A DNA stretch of 64,000 nucleotides from Palsa-1400 sp036501625 (GCA_036501625.1 DASXZY010000045.1:186001-250000); one strand, 5' to 3'. Shown: positions 28,401 through 35,533, counted from the stretch's first letter. Notes: a model not told the origin generated them from the sequence alone. Program-made: numbers and translations.

Positions 28401-28705
28401 ACTGCGCTGTCAATCGTCAGGTCGTTCACCGGCAAGTTAAGAGTCTGCTGCCCGCTCGCGCCGCCAATTGTCAAAGCAAAAACCGTGCTTCCCGACGAGT
28501 TGGTCACCGCATAGGTGCCCGAGTTGGTGATGACAGCCGTGTCGGCGCCGCCCGGCACTACATTCGGGCTCCAATTGACGCCCGCATTCCAATTGCCGCC
28601 ATTGACGTTAGTCCACAATATCGTGGAAGCATTCGCCGACGTTATGAGGAAGGTTGCAAACGTTGCAAGGAGGGGTGTAATTTTGCAATAAAGTGCGTTC
28701 TTCAT
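19406..28705 (-). CDS. Giant secreted multidomain protein, 3099 aa (repeat / LamG / Ig / MBG / IPT)
   Basis: One uninterrupted frame of 3099 codons. A signal peptide (residues 1-27, ending SANA) precedes a beta-strand region containing four near-identical units of about 176 residues (about residues 150-850), each with LAGVNGNNYN(L/M)G, SGN(I/L)L(I/V)NWGA and SIVNYNNGPG. After that come Ig-like domains (AEPLSYQWSHNGT), a LamG domain (LVSWWPGNGNALDIVSGNNG, about 990-1190), another Ig, MBG-type repeats, an IPT/TIG domain, two more Ig domains, CARDB-like segments, a tract of 23 glycines, a fibronectin-type region (TVYYEWGTTTNYTNVTP), a cohesin-like domain and the C-terminal beta-sandwich ending MKFFRAYQTNSP. 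It is probably a cell-surface adhesin or matrix protein. No catalytic domain was recognised. Long frames on the opposite strand are by-products of its codon bias. Confidence 0.92.
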   Translation of the reverse strand: MKNALYCKITPLLATFATFLITSANASTILWTNVNGGNWNAGVNWSPNVVPGGADTAVITNSGTYAVTNSSGSTVFALTIGGASGQQTLNLPVNDLTIDSAVTVNPRGVFALSGGQISGGVYTINGQFVFSGGTINSGPTINVGTNGLFTMAGVNGNNYNLGCTLNNSGTMQLVSGNILINWGADGILNNLPGGVVEFTSDVSIVNYNNGPGFSNAGTIVKSGGTGVSQIAAPFSNTGAVEANTGTININYNGSTLGDGSTFTGAGQTTLTSGNLSQNGSLTSSNLVLAGANLQLSGTLYGTLTWTGGTLGNGGSVLNIDTNATLVLAGVNGNNYNMGQTINNAGTIEIQSGNLLVNWGANGILNNLASGVIDFVSDTSIVNYNNGPGLNNEGLLVKSGGTGTSYLAVPFSNSGTVEANTGTINMNYPASLTTGSLFIGTGQTVLSGSTIFQSGVLTSSNLALAGATLDATGTIEGTLTWISGTFGDGGYSCAIDTNATLVLAGVNGNNYNMGEALYNSGTIHLQSGNILINWGAEGDLINLPGGLVDMAGDVSIVNYNNGPGLDNQGIVRKSAGTNTSVIATPFSNSGVVEARSGVIAIGNYNTALNDGSSFIGAGQITLTGGQVNQSGNLTSANLALAGAAFEGTGTLHGLLTWTSGSLGTGGFSMTVAPDGTIVLAGVNGNNYNLGQILNNAGAVILQSGNLLINWGANGILANLPGGVVEFASDTSIVNYNNGPGFRNQGTLLKAGGTNLSTVAAPFSNLGGSINVETGNISLNNGSYAQGGGALAVTLGGANQGQFGALTGVASASLGGLLTVELTNGFVPASNTTFQILSSSSLAGTMGPLNMPAGFSVAYSNNGVYLTVTNKLSLAPAITVQPSNATTTFASNALFAVAAAGAEPLSYQWSHNGTILSDGGPVSGSASGSLALNGVTDDDSGSYKVVISNAYGAVTSIVAKLNVLDCTSPSPGLVSWWPGNGNALDIVSGNNGILSNGVTYAPAEVGEGFQFATNHAGVVVGNPTDLQLQSFTIEAWIQRGSTAVASTDSTAGNGTALLFGYGRDGYGFGIAPSGTLLLTKVDASEADSTAAVTDTNWHHVAVTLAAGGKVVFYLDGAAYPYSGVYNKSYSFVTSAAIGARADLLNTNNNDSFDGIINQLSVYNTVLTSNEVAAIYGASTAGKCLNTTPSITGAPLSQSVVVGSTAVFTVTTTGLLPLTNQWSLNGTNLSDNGRITGSASNVLTITNVQFTDAGKYVVTISNVAGGTISLPATLTVLRKSPVVTWSNAAPIDYGTALNNVQLDALANVPGTFTYSPAPGAILNAGTFLLTAIFTPSDTVNYQDATNVASITVTKAPLTVTASNAARAYGHANPVFTGLIAGLQPADNISATYTSAAVPASPPGVYPIVPVLLDPFGRLINYTLTAINGALTISAAAAPTISAVSPITGATNGGLTVALTGTDFEVGTAVNFGLTPGTAVNVTSPSNLTVVTPVAAAGTVGVTVNNPDGNSVTLNNAFTYGVPPGIITQPLSQSVVAGSNVVFQVSAFGEGTLSYQWQFNGANLLNLRGLFSGVQTPTLTVSNLALADAGGYRVFISNSFGTLYSTQAILTVLTPPTVTPPQSVAIGVGGSGGFSVTAGGTSPWTFQWYQGAALLAGATNSTLNFPSVQTTNGGQYTVVVSNIVSAVTSAPATLTVLGYCATAQAAQSMYPSGTTVPITVQTVNCGSQAGVPNGSAVLWLYNNGISRSFAVTTDSSGNATVNFTPLAGEVGQVQFAAALPGLSNPAAQGSFTLLGMSLSAPSLSTVLTVGFPQTNIVTISNLTGDQLSGLAANVLAAPANVGVQVNVPAVLQGNASVQASCVFTPTGTSPNYSSFTIQFVTSQGVTNNFQVNAQVVELVPQLQATPANLQGSMVGGQQTVISFNLANLGGAPTGPLQVFLPTNASWLSAVTGQPMPSLAPGQTNLIELTLTPTNGFPLGVFPGAIAVAGSNSDLTIPFSFKSVSTQVGNLQITAQDEFTLTAVGSPNVSNATVTITDFLTGTNVATGVTGSNGTIVFSNLTSAYYNINVEATNHAGFAATILVPANQTTNINAFMNVDLVSYSWVVTPTEIPDNYVFTLTTVFQTQVPWPVVTVSPGAFNLCDFAGTNQVDLVISNYGLIAAQDLVLSFGSNADWSIVPLASNLGDLPGNSSLVVPCLITQIGTSTDAASSIAAGINWHVFTPTQSNYYTTPIYVYNANPDNCIISSTPVLNVPSGGGGGGGGGGGGGGGGGGGGGGGPYVAPPTYNFAPPIVGAVVDVTLQLDQHAVIMRDAFKATLQLNNNSGSPITDLQVTINPVDASGNPASNLFAILPPTLAGLNAVDGSGSMNNGTSGTASWTIIPTTNAAPTGPTPFAIGGTLSYMLEGEQVVIPLFAVPITVLPSPILNVDYFLQHDVYSQDPFVSTYEPPVPFGLGIIVHNDGLGLCDDFTITSAQPKIIANSNDLIINFQLIGSQAGTNQFISPSLTMDLGEIQPESASTGVWLMTSSLEGSFISYDATFQEVNALGATNISLVNSVAIHEMNHIVRITVPSDDGVPDFLVNDSTNLNALPTNVYSSAGPVFAVTPETNVNVNGTVSQSQSNVTITVAVPTGFVYLEFPDPSDGNMTIGSVKRSDGVELLVGPNVWQTPERIHMVPAQTQNLVHMFDYNSTGSYTITYGPVVTPPQVTTLEGISTEPYSATLNSLINPNNGVTTVYYEWGTTTNYTNVTPSVQLTQELNTPQDAAILLAALLPNTTYHFQAVARNSAGTVYGGDQAVTTPIVPLPIIQQVTNMTVTVGQTLAFVNQANANVIYSLDASDPIGANITTNGIFFWTPSCEEGSTTNQIIVWATDVQYPGVSNSMTFQVTVGACVDVAVGSTSVLTGQSACVPVTLVSASVPLKDIKFTIQFPANRLGSWSVSSTNVAVGAAVVVSQSGTQASFDISALSGHSLQGAGAHIAEVCFTALGSQSAFAPLTLANIQGTEPNGTLLGNSVGGSGLVTLVALQPLLQGGAVTHTPSNTSILLTLFGNPGSNYVIETASTLLFPDWQPIAIMTQSNVALQFSVTTSNAPMKFFRAYQTNSP
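21884..21952 (-). repeat. Trinucleotide tract encoding 23 consecutive glycines
   Basis: An uninterrupted run of GGC and GGT codons (read on the minus strand) encodes poly-Gly between a Ser and PYVAPPTYNF inside the giant protein. Such a repeat is prone to slippage in whole codons, which would change linker length without breaking the frame. Confidence 0.9.
26390..28270 (-). repeat. Four tandem units of 525-528 bp inside the giant gene
   Basis: The landmark (C/T)GGCCC(G/A)TT(G/A)TT(A/G)TAATT recurs at 26492, 27020, 27545 and 28073, that is at spacings of 528, 525 and 528 bp (176, 175 and 176 codons). The units are similar at both DNA and protein level, which points to recent duplication or to conversion between units. 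Confidence 0.85.
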
Positions 28706-29657
28706 AGGTCAATAATCAAAAAAGGCCACGTAAATCAGGATATTCTTCTCATAATCGAAAAAACGATGCAAGCATTATCGCGTTTTTTTTGCGTACTCTA
28801 TTTGTCAGCCCGGCAACCCCGCTTAAATTCCTGCCCCGCAATAGCATGTGGATTCTCTAATCGCCAAAAACGTGCAGAACGCCCGATAACTCAATCGAGA
28901 GAACTTTGGGAATTACACCAGAGCGGCTGGTCTCAGTGTGAAATAATTTTGTTCGTTCCCTTCATGTGCTTGGTGTAGAACGTATTTTCAATTCACAGAA
29001 AACTGATGATCACCATCAGCTTTGAAAACACTGTGGCATTTTCAAGAAATCGGCTCTGCAAAAAAGGCAACCACCGCGGAAAGCAAGTAACTCTCATCTC
29101 TCATGGAAAATAAGCCGTGGCAACCAAGCTTGGCTTGCAAAAACCTTGCCTTGAATCTCTTATATTTTGTCATCATATTCGACGAAAGGCAGCCAGTGTT
29201 TTTCCAAGCACCTTCGTGCCGCTGATTTATTTTCGATTCTGACGCAGGCGCCAGAGTCGAAGGATACTTATGCGAGTGCGAGAAATATATTTCAATGCGG
29301 TCGTCGAACTTACTCATGGGAAGGCAACGTAAAAATCGGAGCATAACTATTGCCTTATATCTAACTTATTCAACGGCAACAGCTTGCAAAATAACCTTCC
29401 AAAATGTCAGGCGTTTTTGCAGAAAAACAGGGGGTTTGGCGGAAAAAAACGATCATTTCGCAGGCGTTTTCTCGATTTTTCGCGTTGTATTCATTTGCAA
29501 TGCTCTATCCCCAAGCAACTTCCGTCCTGCGGCATCCCTCCAAAAAAATCATACCTGAAAACCCACTGTAGGTTTTTGTGCCTTTTCCATATCTGGCACA
29601 ATTTGCGCATGAACGTAGAAAGTGTTCAGAAAACGAAGGCGCACCGCCACACTCAAT

Positions 29658-29703
29658 CGGGACGGGCGAGCGCCGCGAGGCCCATTTATTCTCTCGAACC
29701 GGC
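29658..29703 (+). repeat. Interspersed intergenic repeat, copy B
   Basis: It shares GAGCGCCGCGAGGCCCATTT and a downstream TCGAACC with copy A near 17.4 kb, and CCCATTTATTC with copy C 120 bp downstream. Confidence 0.5.
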
Positions 29704-29784
29704 CCAGCCATCCAACCTCAGTCGAGCCACGCCAATACGAGGCAAAACAAGGTCGAACAAGCCATTTTCAAGCCCCGGATCCAG

Positions 29785-29828
29785 GAGAGGCGGGGTGCCG
29801 AGTGCCCCATTTATTCCACCGAACCGGG
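29785..29828 (+). repeat. Interspersed intergenic repeat, copy C
   Basis: A more diverged copy: the left arm is changed, but CCCATTTATTCCACCGAACC matches copy B closely. The direct orientation of B and C suggests local duplication. Confidence 0.45.
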
Positions 29829-30102
29829 AAGCCTGTGCCGCAAGGAGGCAGAGGAATTACGCGGCAAAGGGTATTTTGCGATTTTTCGCGCCGTTTGCTT
29901 TTTTCGCCGCCGGTCATGTCAGGGCGTCGCGGATCTCCAACCTCCTGTCAGAAGCGAAAGGACTACGGAAGCCTGCGCGATTGCACTCAATTGCACTTGA
30001 ATACGGTCAAACATGGTCAATTACGCCCTTTTCGGCAAAAAATGGCGCCGATTTTTCACTTGCATGAGACGAGGACTGGAGTATGATGACAACCGCCTGA
30101 AC

Positions 30103-30262
30103 GCCGCGTGTGCGGCTGTTCGTTGAGGCTGAGAAAAGAAAGTTAACGTCAAACCTAACCTTTAACCTCCGTTGCCAGGCAACGCGGTCAGGTAAGGCAA
30201 TGGAGTCTTCGCCGGTGTCCCGGCAAGTCTCCCTCTCGGTTGGTTCATATTACTATATTATT
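30103..30262 (+). promoter_or_regulatory. Structured rpsA leader without a Shine-Dalgarno
   Basis: The leader holds three potential hairpins: GCCGC/GCGGC at 30103-30116; the near-perfect palindrome CGTTGCC-A-GGCAACG at 30170-30184; and GCCGG/CCGGC at 30211-30224. It is followed by an AU-only stretch (TATTACTATATTATT) before the ATG at 30263, and no purine-rich ribosome binding site is present. E. coli rpsA also lacks a good Shine-Dalgarno and is autoregulated through a folded leader; the same logic here is an inference. Confidence 0.45.
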
Positions 30263-31939
30263 ATGCTAACGATGGAAGAGGCCCTGCGGCAAAGTCCCGC
30301 TTCCTTTGCGACAGGCCAGATTGTCAAAGGCACTATCATTGAAGTCCGTCCCAAGGAAGTCCTCGTCGATATCGGCTACAAAAGCGAAGGCGTCATCCCC
30401 GCCAACGAATTCGACGACATCAAGGCTGTCAAAATCAACGATGAAATCGATGTCCTCATCGAAAAACTCGAGGACAAAGAAGGCATGGTCATCCTTTCCA
30501 AGGAAAAGGCCGAGTTTAAGAAGAATTGGGATAAAATCCTTACAATTTGCAATGAAGGCGGCACTATTACCGGCAGGGTCAAGGCCGCCGTCAAAGGCGG
30601 TTTGCTGGTCAACATTGGCGTGGAGGCTTTTCTGCCCGCCTCGCAGATTGACATCATCCCGCCCAAAAACCTGGCCCAGTTTCTCGGCAACACCTACGAT
30701 TTCAAAGTCGTCAAGATCAACCAGGAGCGCCAGAATATCGTCCTTTCCCGCCGCGAATTGATCGAACAGCAGCGCAACGACAAGCGGGCCAAGCTCCTGA
30801 CCGAAATGACCCCGGGCGACATCCGCAAGGGCACGGTCAAGAATATCACGGATTTCGGCGCGTTCATCGATCTCAACGGCATTGACGGCCTGCTCCATAT
30901 CACCGACATGAGCTGGGGCCGCGTCGGCCATCCTTCGGAAATTCTCAAGGTCGGCCAGGACATCGACGTCGTGGTGCTGGACATCAACCGCGAGAAAGAG
31001 CGCGTGAGCCTCGGCCTCAAGCAAAAGTTGAGCAATCCGTGGGAAAACATCGACGCCAAATACCAAGTCGGCGTGCGTGTCAAAGGCAAGGTCGTCAATT
31101 TGGTGCCTTACGGCGCGTTTGTCGAACTGGAGCCGGGAGTCGAAGGTCTCGTGCATGTGACCGAGCTGTCCTGGACCAAGCGCATCGCCAAGCCGTCCGA
31201 CGTGCTCAAGGCCGACCAGGAAATCGAGGCGGTCGTGCTGGGCATTAACCGCGAGGAGCAGAAAATTTCGCTGGGCATCCGCCAGCTCGAAGCCAATCCG
31301 TGGGACCGCGCGATGGACAAATATCCTTCCGGCACCAAGGTCAAGGGCAAGATTCGCAATTTGACCAGCTACGGCGCGTTCGTGGAATTGGAAGAGGGCT
31401 TGGACGGCATGATCCACGTTTCAGACATCTCTTGGACTCGCAAAATCAATCATCCTTCCGAAGTCTTCAAAAAGGGCGATGACGTGGAAGCGGTCGTGCT
31501 GGAGGTCGACAAGGCCAACCAGCGCATCTCCGTCGGTGTCAAACAATTGACAATCGATCCGTGGAGCAACATCGACCAATTCTACAAGGTCGGCGACCTC
31601 GTCACCGGCAGCGTAACCAAGCTGGCCAGCTTCGGCGCGTTCATCGGCTTGCAGCACGACATCGATGGGCTGGTCCACATCTCGCAAGTGAGCGAGGAGC
31701 GGACTGACAAGATCAAAAACGTCCTCAAGGTCGGGCAGGAAGTGACCGCCCGCGTCATCAAGATTGACAAATCGGAGCGGCGCATCGGCCTGTCCATCAA
31801 AGCGGCCGCTTATTCACCCGAGCAGCTCAAGGCGGAGCAGGCCATCCTGGATTCGCTCAAGCCGGGCGAAGACTTGGTCGCCTTGCAGCACGCCTTCGAT
31901 GCGGCCGACGAATCGGCGCGCCAGCAACAAGGCCAATAG
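30263..31939 (+). CDS. rpsA: 30S ribosomal protein S1
   Basis: A 558-residue RNA-binding ribosomal protein that unfolds and docks mRNA on the small subunit. Six S1 (OB-fold) domains are visible in order, each starting with a G..(V/I).G.V strand: GQIVKGTIIEV, GTITGRVKAAV, GDIRKGTVKNI, GVRVKGKVVNL, GTKVKGKIRNL and GDLVTGSVTKL. Domains 3-6 carry the F/YGAF(V/I)-x-L and (L/I)H(I/V)(T/S) signatures. The start at 30263 (MLTMEEALRQ) is chosen because residues upstream in frame do not look coding; the ATG at 30272 is also possible. A strong terminator follows, so the gene is probably monocistronic. In-frame codons back to 30110 are regarded as leader. Confidence 0.95.
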   Translation: MLTMEEALRQSPASFATGQIVKGTIIEVRPKEVLVDIGYKSEGVIPANEFDDIKAVKINDEIDVLIEKLEDKEGMVILSKEKAEFKKNWDKILTICNEGGTITGRVKAAVKGGLLVNIGVEAFLPASQIDIIPPKNLAQFLGNTYDFKVVKINQERQNIVLSRRELIEQQRNDKRAKLLTEMTPGDIRKGTVKNITDFGAFIDLNGIDGLLHITDMSWGRVGHPSEILKVGQDIDVVVLDINREKERVSLGLKQKLSNPWENIDAKYQVGVRVKGKVVNLVPYGAFVELEPGVEGLVHVTELSWTKRIAKPSDVLKADQEIEAVVLGINREEQKISLGIRQLEANPWDRAMDKYPSGTKVKGKIRNLTSYGAFVELEEGLDGMIHVSDISWTRKINHPSEVFKKGDDVEAVVLEVDKANQRISVGVKQLTIDPWSNIDQFYKVGDLVTGSVTKLASFGAFIGLQHDIDGLVHISQVSEERTDKIKNVLKVGQEVTARVIKIDKSERRIGLSIKAAAYSPEQLKAEQAILDSLKPGEDLVALQHAFDAADESARQQQGQ

Positions 31940-31951
31940 TTCATTCGTTTT

Positions 31952-31992
31952 GGCGCCGGTTTGCCGCGGGGCGGGCCGGCGCCGCTTTTTTT
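31952..31992 (+). terminator. Rho-independent terminator of rpsA
   Basis: GGCGCCGG (31952-31959) pairs perfectly with CCGGCGCC (31976-31983) across a 16-base loop and is followed, after GC, by seven T. It lies 12 bases after the rpsA stop. Confidence 0.8.
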
Positions 31993-32073
31993 CGCGGCGG
32001 GCGCGGATTGTAAATTAGTATTGACTTATGGCTTGATCGCGGCCGGCCGCCTCCCGAACATGAGACGCGCTCG

Positions 32074-33249
32074 ATGAAAACACTGCACGGATACCTCGTC
32101 CGCCAGATGCTGGCGACCCTGGGCATGACGGTGTTTGTCTTCACGCTCGTCCTCCTGCTGGGCAATGTCATCAAGCAGATTCTGCAACTGCTGGTCAATC
32201 GCCAGGCCACTCTCGGCGTCGCGGCCCACGGAATTTTATTGTTGATACCGTGGGTGCTGGCGTTTTCGCTGCCCATTGGGATGCTCACGGCGGCCCTTCT
32301 GGTCTTCGGGCGTTTCAGCGCGGACCAGGAACTGGTGGCCGCGCGGGCCAGCGGTGTCAGCCTGGTCAGCCTCATCACGCCGGTGTTGTTGTTGAGCGCG
32401 GCCGTGAGCGGCGTGTGCGCGTGGCTCAACTTCCAGATCGCCCCGGCCAGCCGCACCGCGTATCGCGAATTGCTCTTCGCCGCCGAAACCAACAGGCCTG
32501 CCGGCGCCCTGCGCAGCGGCGAGACGGTGCCGCTCGGTGAATACAATGTGTGGGTGGAAAAGGTGGCCGAGGACCAGACCAATCTCCATCACGTCATCGT
32601 CGTGCGCTACGACCGCGCAGGCGATTTGAAGTATTGGGCCGAAGGACCGGAGGGAACGGTCGAGCGCGACCCCGCCCATCACCAGATCGTCCTGACCATC
32701 CATGACACTTCCGCCTGGAGCAGTTCCACTAACGGCCCGGTGCCGGCCGGCGGCGGGGAAATCCCGCTCCATATTAATATTGACGAACAGGCGAAGGCGC
32801 TATTGACAGTGCCGATCAGCGACATGACGTTCGCGCAATTGCGGGAGCAACTGCGCAACCTCGAACGCCCGCTGGCCGAGCCGGTCCGCGCGCCGAAAGC
32901 CAACAGCCAGCAGGCCAAAGCGCGGCGTCAAATACAACGCGGCGTAAAGGACGAAACGATGCCGGTCATGGTTTACATGCACCGCCAGGTTTCGTTTTCG
33001 TTCGCGTGCATCGGGTTCACACTCATCGGCATTCCGCTGGGCATCCGGGCGCATCGCCGGGAGACGAGCATCGGCGTCGCGACCGCGTTGGCGCTGATGC
33101 TCGTCTATTACAGTTTTGTCGTGCTCGCGCAGGCGTGGGAGAATCATCCGGAGCGGGGGCCTTGCATTATTGTCTGGCTGCCGAACTTCATTTTCCAGGC
33201 GGTGGGCGCGGTGCTTCTGTGGCAGGCCAACCGGAGCGCGGGCCGTTGA
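32074..33249 (+). CDS. LptF/LptG family permease
   Basis: An inner-membrane subunit of the LptB2FG transporter that extracts lipopolysaccharide from the inner membrane and feeds it to the LptC-A-D bridge. The topology is typical of the YjgP/YjgQ family: an N-terminal TM pair (MLATLGMTVFVFTLVLLLG; LLLIPWVLAFSLPIGMLTAALLVFGRFS) with the family motif F.R....QEL(V/A)A.RA.G.S, then TM3, a periplasmic beta-jellyroll of about 170 residues, and three C-terminal TM segments (FSFACIGFTLIGIPLGIRAHR onward). The 391-residue length is normal. LptF versus LptG cannot be decided from this gene alone. It indicates an outer membrane with LPS or a related lipid. Confidence 0.9.
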   Translation: MKTLHGYLVRQMLATLGMTVFVFTLVLLLGNVIKQILQLLVNRQATLGVAAHGILLLIPWVLAFSLPIGMLTAALLVFGRFSADQELVAARASGVSLVSLITPVLLLSAAVSGVCAWLNFQIAPASRTAYRELLFAAETNRPAGALRSGETVPLGEYNVWVEKVAEDQTNLHHVIVVRYDRAGDLKYWAEGPEGTVERDPAHHQIVLTIHDTSAWSSSTNGPVPAGGGEIPLHINIDEQAKALLTVPISDMTFAQLREQLRNLERPLAEPVRAPKANSQQAKARRQIQRGVKDETMPVMVYMHRQVSFSFACIGFTLIGIPLGIRAHRRETSIGVATALALMLVYYSFVVLAQAWENHPERGPCIIVWLPNFIFQAVGAVLLWQANRSAGR

Positions 33250-33283
33250 CGCGCTTGACTCCCGCCAGTGGTTTGAGCGCATC

Positions 33284-34810
33284 ATGTCGGCCATGAATCG
33301 ATGCCTAAACGGCGCCTTGCTTGGCGCGGCCCTGTCATTTTCCTTTTTTTTGACAACCGAGAACGCCCTGGCGGGCGGCGATGTCAGCCTGCCGCGATTG
33401 TTTTCCGACAACATGGTTTTGCAGGAGGGAATGTCCGCGCCCGTCTGGGGCTGGGGCGAGGACGGCACGGAAGTGACGGTCAGGTTTCGCGGGCAAACTG
33501 TTTCCACGCGCGTGGCTGGCGGCAAATGGATGGTGCGGCTGCGCGATCTCAAACCGGGCGGCCCGGACACGCTCACGATCATCGCTGGCAATCGCATTGA
33601 GATTAAAAATGTGCTTGTCGGCGAAGTCTGGCTGGCGGGAGGGCAGTCAAATATGGAATTCCCGCTCCGCCAATCCTTCGAAGCCTCGAATGATATTGCT
33701 TCCGCCAGCAATCCCATGATCCGCGTGATGAGAGTGGCGCATGCGCGAAGTGAATCGCCAACGAACGACATCAACGCAAGCTGGAGCGAAGCCAGCCCGG
33801 AGAGCGTGGCCGGCATTTCCGCGGTGGCCTATTATTGCGTGCGCGATCTGCAAGCCAAGATGCACGTGCCGTTCGGGTTGATCGAGTCCGATTGGGGCGG
33901 CACGCCAGCGGAAGCGTGGATGGATGACAAAGCGCTGCGGGCCAATCCAGATTATGAAATTGGCATCATCAAGCAAGGGTCGCTGGACGAAGCCAGGTTC
34001 GACCAAAGCCTGGAAAAATTCCAGAAGGAGCGCCAGGCAGCCAAGGAAAGCAACACGACTTTCACGCAACGCGCGCCGCGCCGGCCGTGGATGCCGTCCG
34101 AACTTTACAACGGGATGATCGCGCCGCTGATTCCATACGCGATTCGTGGCGCCCTCTGGTATCAGGGCGAAAGCAATGCCAATTCGCCGGAGCAGGCCGA
34201 GCAGTATCATCATTTGTTCGCCGATCTGATCCGCAATTGGCGCTCGCTCTGGAGCGAAGGGGAGTTTCCCTTTCTCCTCGTGCAATTGGCGCCTTACAAA
34301 CCGATCCAGCATGAGCCGCGCGAAAGCGCCTGGGCATCCTTGCGCGAAGCCCAGCTTCAGGCCGCGCAAAAACTCCACAACGTCGGCATGGCTGTCATCA
34401 CCGATGTTGGCGAGCAAAACAACATTCACCCGACGCATAAAAAGCCCGTCGGCGACCGGCTCGCTTTGGCCGCGCGCGCTCTTGCCTATCATGAGACGGT
34501 CGAATATTCCGGCCCGATTTACAAGCAGATGAAGATTAAAGGCAGCCATATTATTTTGACATTCGATCATGCCGCAAGCGGCCTGGAAGCGCGGGATGGA
34601 GATTTGACCGGCTTCGCCATCGCGGGCGGGGACGGGAAATTTTTCTGGGCCTTGGCGGATATCAAAGGGAACACGGTCGTCGTTCACAGTCCGCTGGCGC
34701 CGGAGCCAGTGGCAGTGCGCTACGGCTGGGCTGATTACCCGGTGGTCAACTTGTGGAACAAAGCCGGCCTGCCTGCATCGCCTTTCCGCACGGACGACTT
34801 CGCCCGATAG
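33284..34810 (+). CDS. Sialate O-acetylesterase-like SGNH hydrolase
   Basis: A secreted carbohydrate esterase (SASA/DUF303 family) that would remove acetyl groups from sialic acids or other acetylated glycans. After a signal peptide (residues 1-30, ending ENALA) comes a short beta domain (LPRLFSDNMVLQEG), then the SGNH fold with nucleophile motif GGQSNMEF (Ser122), the middle block WYQGESNA and the C-terminal block NIHPTHKKPVGDRLALAARAL with the catalytic Asp/His region. A C-terminal beta segment completes the 508-residue protein. It overlaps nothing and starts 34 bases after the Lpt permease. With the sulfatase at 3 kb it supports use of decorated host or plant glycans. Confidence 0.9.
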   Translation: MSAMNRCLNGALLGAALSFSFFLTTENALAGGDVSLPRLFSDNMVLQEGMSAPVWGWGEDGTEVTVRFRGQTVSTRVAGGKWMVRLRDLKPGGPDTLTIIAGNRIEIKNVLVGEVWLAGGQSNMEFPLRQSFEASNDIASASNPMIRVMRVAHARSESPTNDINASWSEASPESVAGISAVAYYCVRDLQAKMHVPFGLIESDWGGTPAEAWMDDKALRANPDYEIGIIKQGSLDEARFDQSLEKFQKERQAAKESNTTFTQRAPRRPWMPSELYNGMIAPLIPYAIRGALWYQGESNANSPEQAEQYHHLFADLIRNWRSLWSEGEFPFLLVQLAPYKPIQHEPRESAWASLREAQLQAAQKLHNVGMAVITDVGEQNNIHPTHKKPVGDRLALAARALAYHETVEYSGPIYKQMKIKGSHIILTFDHAASGLEARDGDLTGFAIAGGDGKFFWALADIKGNTVVVHSPLAPEPVAVRYGWADYPVVNLWNKAGLPASPFRTDDFAR

Positions 34811-34824
34811 CGGTCCGGCAGCCT

Positions 34825-35529
34825 ATGGCCCGTGAGAATTCCAAGGACCGCCAGGCGCGCGCCAGGCGCATCATGGCCGGATTGAAGGCCGCTTACCCGG
34901 ACGCTCATTGCGAGCTTAACTACGCGAACCCGCTGGAATTGCTGGTGGCAACGATGCTCTCCGCCCAGTGCAGCGACCGCCAAGTCAATATTGTCACGCC
35001 CGATCTTTTCAAAAAATATCGGACCGCCGCGGATTACGCGGACGCGCCTTTGGCGGAATTGGAAGACGCCATCCGCCGCATCGGCCTTTACCGCAATAAG
35101 GCCAAGAACATCAAGGCCGCTTGTCAAACATTGGTTGAGAAACATGGCGGCGAAGTCCCTCGCGCGATGGAGGAATTGACCGCGTTGAGCGGCGTCGGGC
35201 GCAAGACGGCCAACGTCGTTTTGGGCAACGCCTTCGGCATCAATGTGGGCGTGGTGGTCGACACGCACGTCGCGCGTTTGTCGCACCGGCTCGCTTTGAG
35301 CGCCCATGCCGCGCCGGAAAAAATCGAGGCCGATTTGCAGGCGCTGTGCCCGAAAGAGGATTGGATGAACCTGAGCCATTGGTTGATCTGGCACGGACGC
35401 CGCCGGTGTTTCGCGCGCAGCCCGGATTGCCCGCAGTGCGAGATCAAGGCCGTCTGCCCCGCCGGCCAAAAAGCGCTGAACCCCAAACTGACCCCGGAAC
35501 AGCAAAAGAAAATGCGGATGCGTATTTGA
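34825..35529 (+). CDS. nth: Endonuclease III
   Basis: A DNA glycosylase/AP lyase of base-excision repair that removes oxidised pyrimidines. The helix-hairpin-helix LSGVGRKTANVVLGNAFG contains the catalytic Lys127, and the essential Asp is Asp146 in VVVDTHVARLSHRL. The [4Fe-4S] cluster motif C-X6-C-X2-C-X5-C is complete (Cys195, 202, 205, 211). The ATG at 34825 is preferred over an in-frame start at 34753, which would overlap the esterase gene and add an unrelated N-terminus. The 234-residue length is slightly above E. coli Nth. It is followed by the lipoate ligase gene 4 bases later, so the two are probably co-transcribed. Confidence 0.95.
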   Translation: MARENSKDRQARARRIMAGLKAAYPDAHCELNYANPLELLVATMLSAQCSDRQVNIVTPDLFKKYRTAADYADAPLAELEDAIRRIGLYRNKAKNIKAACQTLVEKHGGEVPRAMEELTALSGVGRKTANVVLGNAFGINVGVVVDTHVARLSHRLALSAHAAPEKIEADLQALCPKEDWMNLSHWLIWHGRRRCFARSPDCPQCEIKAVCPAGQKALNPKLTPEQQKKMRMRI

Positions 35530-35533
35530 CAGA

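Larger units (their letters stand above)
28706..30102. other. AT-rich, gene-poor intergenic region
   Basis: About 1.4 kb between the divergent giant gene and rpsA is markedly richer in A+T than the genes around it. Only short frames occur, none with a recognisable domain; the longest, about 100 codons on the minus strand near 29042-29344, has no convincing coding features. Two copies of the interspersed repeat lie at 29658-29703 and 29785-29828. Regulatory DNA for both flanking genes is expected here, but no clear promoter could be assigned. Confidence 0.6.

Noticed and set aside
29578..30086. Overlapping 140-227-codon plus-strand frames before rpsA
   Set aside because: Several frames are open at once over repeat copies B and C, which is expected for stop-poor repeat DNA; none has a signal, domain or ribosome binding site.
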